Shown piece by piece: positions 1 to 6,000 of a stretch of DNA of 8,796 bases. The position numbers and the translations under genes are program-made. A model generated the notes under the pieces. The model saw nothing but the letters and a program-made list of their open reading frames with translations. It was not told where the DNA came from and searched no databases. The stretch's first letter is position 1; the number at the start of each line of letters is the position of its first letter. Source of the DNA: Cryomorphaceae bacterium (lineage in GTDB: Bacteria > Bacteroidota > Bacteroidia > Flavobacteriales > Crocinitomicaceae); contig NYTQ01000124.1 in the NCBI GenBank assembly GCA_002683585.1, positions 1 through 8,796 on the forward strand. Direction: 5' to 3'.

Positions 1-39
1 TTGTTCGGTCACATTTATTTTGGTGCACTAGAATCGTAA
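1..39 (+). CDS. Possible 3' end of an upstream gene (12 codons plus stop)
   Basis: Frame 1 is open from the window edge and reads LFGHIYFGALES followed by TAA at 37-39. The composition would suit a protein C-terminus, but twelve codons cannot identify a family. Frame 3 is also open, to a TAG at 72-74. The call rests only on the plausible peptide and the non-coding look of what follows, so it may be chance. Confidence 0.22.
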   Translation: MFGHIYFGALES

Positions 40-48
40 AAGCAACAC

Positions 49-66
49 CTACGTATAATTACGTAG
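49..66. promoter_or_regulatory. Perfect TACGTA-type palindrome, candidate operator
   Basis: CTACGTA (49-55) and TACGTAG (60-66) form a perfect 7-bp inverted repeat around the 4-nt spacer TAAT. The dyad size suits a dimeric helix-turn-helix regulator, for example of the LuxR/NarL type; that family assignment is inference. It lies about 290 bp before the beta-barrel gene and upstream of the terminator at 277-302, so it more likely controls a short transcript in 70-300, or a gene to the left, than the operon at 359. Confidence 0.35.
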
Positions 67-145
67 TATGGTAGTGATTTATACCTAGAAACTGTTCCGA
101 AATTACCCACACTTAGATTAAATTTTATGAAAAAAAAATACCTAA

Positions 146-163
146 AATTTAAAAGTTTAAATT
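146..163. repeat. A/T palindrome in a non-coding stretch
   Basis: AATTTAAA (146-153) and TTTAAATT (156-163) are perfect 8-bp inverted arms around AG. The surrounding 110-175 region is extremely A/T-rich, including a run of nine A at 130-138, so chance is a real possibility. It could be a protein-binding site or bent promoter DNA. A TATCTTTA at 163-170 overlaps its right edge and resembles a degenerate Bacteroidota -7 element (TAnnTTTG). Confidence 0.25.
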
Positions 164-199
164 ATCTTTAAATCGAGTTAATAGATTAGTAGTTTAGCT

Positions 200-262
200 T
201 AGTGGGAAGTATTTTAATCAATAAGCGATTAGAAAAAACATTATCTCTTCTTATTTCCACTA
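200..262 (+). other. Possible long-range RNA stem upstream of terminator
   Basis: TAGTGGGAA (200-208) can pair with TTTCCACTA (254-262) over nine positions with a single G-U pair, enclosing a 45-nt A/T-rich loop. A strong terminator begins 15 nt further on. Together they could be the 3' half of a small non-coding RNA or a structured leader. I recognise no known RNA family here. The stretch also holds a weak 23-codon GTG-initiated frame (202-273) that could compete with this reading. Confidence 0.22.
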
Positions 263-276
263 GTACTGTCTAACCA

Positions 277-302
277 GGGGGCCTTCGGGCCCCCTTCTTT
301 TT
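277..302 (+). terminator. Rho-independent terminator with UUCG tetraloop
   Basis: GGGGGCC (277-283) pairs perfectly with GGCCCCC (288-294), closing the loop TTCG, so the RNA has the extra-stable C(UUCG)G tetraloop. The tail is TTCTTTTT (295-302). The stem is strikingly GC-rich against its A/T-rich surroundings. It ends a + strand transcript arriving from the left and insulates the operon starting at 359. Which gene it serves is not visible in the window. Confidence 0.88.
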
Positions 303-346
303 GATACTGATGTATAATTGACAGAACAATAAGTAAAGTAAATTTG

Positions 347-354
347 TAACTTTG
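347..354 (+). promoter_or_regulatory. Bacteroidota -7 promoter element for the operon
   Basis: TAACTTTG matches the TAnnTTTG -7 consensus used by the Bacteroidota primary sigma factor. It begins 12 bp before the ATG at 359, so transcription would start at about 357-360, giving a leaderless or nearly leaderless mRNA. No good -33 TTTG sits at the usual spacing: the nearest TTG (318-320) is 26 nt away against a usual 17-23. The element is therefore supported by position and by the exact -7 match only. Confidence 0.5.
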
Positions 355-358
355 GTAT

Positions 359-1078
359 ATGATCAGTAGAATGCTCCTTATCTCGATGTTTTTTATTGCT
401 TTTTCTGCTCAGAGTCAACTCATAAGTTCAGCTCAAAAATCAAGTCCTAAATTTTCTTTTGATACCAACACTTATGTTTATTTTAATGCAAACATTTTAA
501 ATTCATATAGAAGCTTGGCCCCAAATGAATCACACCTAAATACACCATTAGGGCTGCGTGCAAATGAAAACCCCTTGGTTTGTGCAAGCTATGTCATCGG
601 CGTCTCAATACCCATAAATAATTTCCTAAAAGTGAATACAGGTATTTCCTTTGCACAAAATGGAGAATCCTATAATTGGAACTCCAACGAAAATGACAGT
701 AGCTTTCTCTATTCATCAACATACCGGTACATTGCATTACCAATTTCCTTAAGCTCATCTTATGGGAAAAAAATAAAGCTTCGACTTTCCGCAGGTCTTG
801 TCCCAAGTATATTTAGTGGCTACAAACAAAAGCAAGAATGGACAGATGCCAATGGATCTGAATACGATGAAGAAATTACCATACAAGATGATTTAAACTT
901 TTTTAAACTCTCTGCACAAGCAAGCGTGGGTATCGAATATTTTTTTGGTAAAATTTCCATACGCGCAGCTTACCTCTACGTTCAACAACTCAATAATTCA
1001 TACAAAGAATTTGAGGATTATATTCACCGAGAAAATGCCCAAGGTGGTCAACTCACACTTACTTATTTTCTCAAATGA
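359..1078 (+). CDS. Outer-membrane beta-barrel protein (PorT-like), secreted
   Basis: Predicted 239-residue outer-membrane protein; I recognise the general small beta-barrel type, not a specific gene. Residues 1-18 form a Sec signal peptide: Arg4, then a hydrophobic core (MLLISMFFIAF) and a likely cleavage after Ala18. The rest is built of alternating-residue strands with aromatic girdle positions, such as YRYIALPISLSS (122-133), LRLSAGLVPSIFSGY (141-155), ASVGIEYFF (188-196) and a final LTLTYFLK. YIALPISL followed by a Gly-rich SAGLVPS turn is typical of PorT/OmpW-like barrels of Bacteroidota. Acidic loops around 157-178 and 213-226 are probably extracellular. The start at 359 supplies the signal-peptide arginine; an in-frame ATG at 371 would lose it. 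It is first in the operon and overlaps the Nif3-like gene by 4 bp (ATGA), suggesting coupled translation. Function is unknown; a porin, a gliding or secretion accessory, or a structural barrel are all possible. Confidence 0.85.
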   Translation: MISRMLLISMFFIAFSAQSQLISSAQKSSPKFSFDTNTYVYFNANILNSYRSLAPNESHLNTPLGLRANENPLVCASYVIGVSIPINNFLKVNTGISFAQNGESYNWNSNENDSSFLYSSTYRYIALPISLSSSYGKKIKLRLSAGLVPSIFSGYKQKQEWTDANGSEYDEEITIQDDLNFFKLSAQASVGIEYFFGKISIRAAYLYVQQLNNSYKEFEDYIHRENAQGGQLTLTYFLK

Positions 1079-2169
1079 TTATACAGCACATCACAGATTT
1101 TTTGGAAAATCGCTTTCCATTATCACTGCAAGAGTCCTATGATAATTGTGGTCTAACCTATGGCCATAAAAATACAGCCCTCAAAGGTGTCTTAATTTCA
1201 TTAGATGTTACAGAAAAGATAGTTGAAGAGGCAATCAGTAAAAATTGCAACCTCATCATCTCGCATCACCCCGTTATCTTCAAAGGACTCAAAAAAATTA
1301 ATGGCACCGATGTGTCACAGCGCGTAATCGAATTATGTATTAAGCATGAAATCGCTTTATATGCCATCCATACGAATCTTGACAACCATAAAGAAGGTGT
1401 CAACAAGAGAATCGCTGATAAGATAGGGCTTACAAATACACATATTTTAGCACCGAAAAAAGGAACATTGGTCAAGCTCAATGTGTTTGTTCCTGAAGAA
1501 GCCATCAAGAAATTAAGTGAAGCGATGTTTGAAGCTGGTGCTGGTTCAATTGGGAATTATTCGGAATGTAGCTTTCAGAGCCAAGGGAAAGGTACGTACA
1601 AACCAAATGAAAGTGCAAAACCTTCAAAAGGAAGCATCAATCAGAATTCAATCGAAGAAGAAATGAAGCTGGAATTTTTGGTTCCACTTGACCGTATCGG
1701 AGTTGTGTTGCAGGCCATGAAAATCAACCATCCGTACGAGGAAGTTGCACACGATATTGTGCCACTTCTTAACGAGCAGCAAGATATGGGTTCGGGAATG
1801 ATTGGTATGCTTAAAAAATCAATGTCTGCTGAAACGTTTCTAAATACGATTAAGCAAACCTTCAAAGCAGGCGTAATTAAGCATACTGCGCTTGTTCACA
1901 ATGAGATTAAATCAGTTGCGGTATGTGGAGGAACAGGAAGTTTTTTAATTGAACAAGCAAAGCGAAAAAAAGCGGATGTTTTCATTAGCTCTGATATAAA
2001 ATACCATGAATTTTTTGATGCTAATGAGGAACTTATAATTATAGATATCGGACATTATGAAAGTGAACAATTCACCATTAACCTGATCTATGAAAATCTT
2101 AAAGAAAAATTTAGTAACTTTGCCCTCCATTTAACTGAAGTAAATACGAATCCAGTAAAATATATTTAA
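1075..2169 (+). CDS. Nif3/YbgI-family dinuclear metal centre protein
   Basis: A 364-residue member of the NIF3 family (often labelled GTP cyclohydrolase 1 type 2), cytoplasmic and expected to form a toroidal hexamer. The dimetal ligands are visible: SHHP (His64, His65), HTNLD (His99, Asp103) and the C-terminal HYESE (His327, Glu331), matching the His/His/Asp/His/Glu set of E. coli YbgI. It belongs to the long form: roughly residues 128-235 are a PII/CutA-like insert between the two halves of the fold, absent from the 247-residue YbgI. The family signature HPYEEVAHDIVPL at 219-231 is clear. The glycine-rich stretch at 171-186, usually ending in a GANP-like motif, reads SAKPSKG here and is followed by a polar linker, so that part is divergent. 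The enzymatic activity of the family is not settled. The ATG lies inside the previous gene's ATGA stop/start overlap with no SD, and the next gene follows after 3 nt. Confidence 0.94.
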   Translation: MIIQHITDFLENRFPLSLQESYDNCGLTYGHKNTALKGVLISLDVTEKIVEEAISKNCNLIISHHPVIFKGLKKINGTDVSQRVIELCIKHEIALYAIHTNLDNHKEGVNKRIADKIGLTNTHILAPKKGTLVKLNVFVPEEAIKKLSEAMFEAGAGSIGNYSECSFQSQGKGTYKPNESAKPSKGSINQNSIEEEMKLEFLVPLDRIGVVLQAMKINHPYEEVAHDIVPLLNEQQDMGSGMIGMLKKSMSAETFLNTIKQTFKAGVIKHTALVHNEIKSVAVCGGTGSFLIEQAKRKKADVFISSDIKYHEFFDANEELIIIDIGHYESEQFTINLIYENLKEKFSNFALHLTEVNTNPVKYI

Positions 2170-2172
2170 TAT

Positions 2173-3021
2173 ATGTCAGCAACCCCGACTAAAGCTAAAG
2201 CAGAAAGTAAAACGAAGACTAAGAAAACTACAAAGGTTTCTAAGGCTACACCGAAGAAAGATGGAACTGTAGCGGAAAAATTAGATGCTTTGTATAATTT
2301 ACAAAAAATTGATTCTGAAATTGACAGAATTCGAATTATCCGAGGTGAGCTACCGTTGGAGGTCGAAGACTTGGAAAATGAAATCATTGGTCTTGAAACA
2401 AGAACAGGTAAGTTTCAAGCCGAAATCGATGAGCTTCAACAAGATATTTCAAATAGAAAATTATCTTCTAAAGATTCAGATACAGCAATCCTTAAATACA
2501 AGGAAAGACAAAATAACGTTCGAAATAATAGAGAATACGAATCTCTGTCAAAAGAGATTGAGTTTCAAGAGCTAGAAATTAAATTGAATGAAAAGCGTAC
2601 GAAAGAAGCAATAGTTAAAATCGAACACAAGAATGAGATTTTAGCAGAAGCAACAGAGCGCCTAAATATGAAAAAGGCAGAGCTTGAAAATAAAAAAGCC
2701 GAGCTCGACAACATCATTAGTTCTACGCAGAAAGATGAAAATAAGTTGATCAAGGCTTCAAAAGATGCCAAGAAAAATATTGAAGACCGTCTTGTTGTTG
2801 CCTATGAAAGACTAAGAGGAAACGCGAAAAACGGTTTAGCCGTAGTGCCGCTTATTTACGGTGCAAAGTCTAAATCTGGACATAGAGATGCTTCTTGTGG
2901 TGGATGCTTTAATAAAATTCCACCTCAAAGAGAATTAGATATTGTTACGAAAAAGAAAATAATTATTTGTGAGCACTGCGGACGAATCTTAATCCCAGCT
3001 GAAGAAGAGGCAGAAGCATAA
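2173..3021 (+). CDS. Coiled-coil C4-type zinc-ribbon protein (COG1579 family)
   Basis: A 282-residue cytoplasmic protein in three parts. Residues 1-30 are a Lys/Thr/Ala-rich basic tail, probably disordered. Residues about 34-215 form a long helical hairpin rich in Glu, Lys and Leu heptads, with the conserved turn NNREYESLSKEIE at 118-130. Residues 241-275 are a C4 zinc ribbon with CGGC (Cys242, Cys245) and CEHC (Cys266, Cys269), followed by an acidic tail. Helicobacter HP0958/FlgZ shares this fold and binds RNA and flagellar partners, but nothing in this window suggests flagella, so a nucleic-acid or protein adaptor role is inference only. It starts 3 nt after the Nif3-like stop and is last in the operon. 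Adjacency of Nif3 and this family recurs in many bacteria, which suggests a shared role. The extra basic tail resembles histone-H1-like tails and is not part of the core family fold. Confidence 0.92.
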   Translation: MSATPTKAKAESKTKTKKTTKVSKATPKKDGTVAEKLDALYNLQKIDSEIDRIRIIRGELPLEVEDLENEIIGLETRTGKFQAEIDELQQDISNRKLSSKDSDTAILKYKERQNNVRNNREYESLSKEIEFQELEIKLNEKRTKEAIVKIEHKNEILAEATERLNMKKAELENKKAELDNIISSTQKDENKLIKASKDAKKNIEDRLVVAYERLRGNAKNGLAVVPLIYGAKSKSGHRDASCGGCFNKIPPQRELDIVTKKKIIICEHCGRILIPAEEEAEA

Positions 3022-3038
3022 ACTTTCAAAATATTTAT

Positions 3039-3066
3039 AAAAGCGCCGACCTGGCGCTTTTTTTTT
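3039..3066. terminator. Bidirectional terminator between convergent genes
   Basis: AAAAGCGCC (3039-3047) and GGCGCTTTT (3053-3061) form a perfect 9-bp stem with loop GACCT. On the + strand the T-run extends to 3066, terminating the operon 18 nt after the zinc-ribbon stop. On the - strand the stem is followed by TTTTAT, so it can also end dnaE, whose stop lies 12 nt before the stem. One hairpin shared by convergent genes is a common economical arrangement. Confidence 0.88.
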
Positions 3067-3088
3067 GCCCATTTAATTAAGGGCAAAA
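3063..3088. repeat. Second inverted repeat overlapping the dnaE stop
   Basis: TTTTGCCC (3063-3070) and GGGCAAAA (3081-3088) are perfect 8-bp arms around a 10-nt A/T spacer that contains the dnaE stop codon. On the - strand this hairpin would form just before the main terminator stem and share its A/T tract, so the two may compete or act in tandem. The right arm codes for the final Phe-Ala-Leu of DnaE, so part of the repeat is constrained by coding. Confidence 0.35.
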
Positions 3089-6000
3089 CTGACATCCAAA
3101 TCTTCAAGTTTTTTCAGCAGCTCATTACTTGGATTCACCATTATACTTCTTGAAGGTAGAACTACTTGAATTTTTTCCAGCGGATCATAGACTGTAAAAC
3201 GAACGCGACAATTACCCTTTACTTCATTATCCATTAATACATCCTGAAGCTCTTGAATAAGCATTTTATTCACTGTCGATGTCGGGAGTTTTATCTCAAT
3301 GTTTTTAGCCTTCTTTTCGCGAAGACCTTGCAGTAGTTCCATACCGTGAACGACAAATTCAAGCTCCTTTCTCCATCTGGTCTTTTCAATGCGTCCTTTT
3401 ATAATCACAAAGGTGCCAGGCTCCATAAAATGCTTGAATCTCAAATAATTTTCTTGAAAAAGATTCAAGCGAAAGCTCTCGTAATAGTCCTCAATGATAA
3501 GGGTTCCAAAACCGTCGCCTTTCCGCGTAATTCGATGCTCGCTTGAAGTTACAACAGCAGCAATCATTAAATCTCTTCCTTCATGATCTTGTAGCTCAGA
3601 AAGTATTCTGATATCGCCTTTACAAAAAGATTCTATTTCAATGCGAAAATCATCCAAGGGATGCCCTGATAAAAAGACACCTACAACCTCTTTTTCCTTG
3701 TTTAAACGATAAACGCTAGACCAAGGTTCAGAAAATGGTATTTTGGGCTCAGGTGTAGAAACCTCATCAGACATATCAAAAATCACCATTTGACGCTTTC
3801 CCAATTGATCTTGATAATTTCTTCCGTAAGAAATGACTTGCTCAACAAATGGCTTAGATGCTCCCTCTTGAACAAAATACTGACTTCTATGAATTTCGTT
3901 ATTTAAAGAATCCAAACCTCCCGCATAAATAAGGCTTTCAAAAACTCTTTTATTGCATAATCTCAAATTGGCACGCTTAGCAAAATCAAACACTGATGTA
4001 AACGGCTTTTCTTTTCGTACGGCAACAATCTCGTCAATCGGACCGCTACCTAGTCCCCTGACAGCTCCTAGACCGAATCTTATCGCCCCTTCCTTGTTGA
4101 TGGTAAATGTATAATTAGATTCATTAATATCAGGACCAAAAACAGGAATACCCATGCGCTTACTTTCTTCCATAAAAAAGGTCACCTGCTTGATATCATT
4201 CATATTGTTACTCAGCACAGACGCCATATACTCGGCAGGATAGTTGGCCTTTAAATATGCTGTTTGATAAGCCACCCAGGCATAACAAGTTGAGTGAGAT
4301 TTATTAAATGCATAAGAAGCAAAAGCTTCCCAATCCTTCCATATTTTTTCTAAAGTATCTTTACTATGACCCTTCTCAGTTGCTCTTTTTAAGAAAGTCG
4401 GCTTCATTTTATCAAGAACACGTCGGTCTTTCTTCCCCATCGCCTTTCTGAGCGTATCAGCTTCACCTTTTGTGAAATCTGCAAGCTTTTGAGAAAGTAG
4501 CATTACTTGCTCCTGATATACCGTTATGCCATAGGTTTCTTTTAAATATTCTTCACAATCAGCCAGGTCATATTCAATGTCTTCATCTCCATGCTTTCTT
4601 TTTACATAAGACGGTATATATTCCATGGGACCAGGACGATATAAGGCATTCATGGCAATCAAATCAGCAAATTCAGTAGGCTTAAGCTCTTTGAGATACT
4701 TCTGCATCCCAGGTGACTCATATTGAAAAATACCAACTGTTTCTCCTCTCTGAAATAGCTCATAGGTCGCTGTATCATCGATTGGAATTTCATCTGGATT
4801 TATCTTTATATCCTTTGTTTGCTCAATATATTTAATGGCATCTTTAATCAAAGTCAGCGTTTTGAGACCAAGAAAATCCATCTTCAATAATCCAGCATCC
4901 TCGGCAACCGAGTTGTCGTACTGTGTGCAAACCAGATCTGAATCTTTAGCCGTTGCCACAGGGACAAAATTTGTCAAGTCATCAGGCGTTATAATCACAC
5001 CACAAGCATGAATACCTGTATTCCTTACAGAACCTTCAATTTCCTTTGCTTTTTGCAATACCTCAGCTGATAAGGTGTTTTGCTTAAATAATTTTCGAAG
5101 GTCCCTTGCTCTAGAGATCTCCTCCTGATTTCGAAGCTTGTCTATGAGGTCACTTTCTTCCATGTCAAAAAGCTTATTCAGAGAAATATCGGGAAGCATC
5201 TTTGCTAATCGATCAGCCTCAGATAAGGGGAGATTCATTACCCTAGCTGTATCACGCACTGCAGATTTTGCAGCCATAGTTCCATAGGTGATAATCTGAG
5301 CCACCTGATTAGCACCATATTTTTCAATTACATAATCAATTACTTTTCCACGCCCCTCATCATCGAAGTCAATATCAATATCTGGCATTGAGATACGGTC
5401 AGGATTTAAAAAACGCTCAAAAAGTAAATCATACTTAATCGGGTCAATATTTGTAATCCCAATGGAATATGCAACCACAGAGCCAGCAGCAGACCCCCTT
5501 CCGGGACCTACACTCACATCCATATCACGAGCAGCATTACAAAAGTCTTGAACAATTAGAAAATATCCTGGATAACCAGTATTTTCAATTGTTTCAAGCT
5601 CAAAATCAATTCTTTTTTTAAGCTCATCATCAATTTCAGCATACCTTTTATTTGCCCCTTCATAAACGAGGTGCCTTAAAAATGCATTCTCTCCTCTTTT
5701 GCCTCCATCTTTTTTATCGTCTGCTGAGATAAATTGACTCGGAATATCATATTCAGGTAATAATACATCCCTCGCTAAGGGATAAGGATCACATTTTTTC
5801 ACGATTTCCTCTGTATTCAAAAGTGCCTGAGGTAAATCTTGGAATAAATCTTTCATCTGATCTGAAGACTTGATATAATATTCATCATTTTCAAGACCAT
5901 AACGAAAACCACGACCACGACCTTTCGGTGTTTCAACAAGCTGATTATCTTTCACACAAAGCAGAACATCATGCGCAATAGAATCTTCCTGCTCAACGTA

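Noticed and set aside
160..276. A tRNA ending in CCA just before the terminator
   Set aside because: There is no T-arm GTTCRA motif, no cloverleaf pairing and no acceptor partner for the bases before CCA.
371..1078. Alternative start of the beta-barrel gene at the second ATG
   Set aside because: It would remove the positively charged residue from the signal peptide; the 359 start also fits the -7 element.
945..1142. 65-codon + strand frame across the barrel/Nif3 junction
   Set aside because: It overlaps two well-supported genes in another frame and shows no recognisable features.
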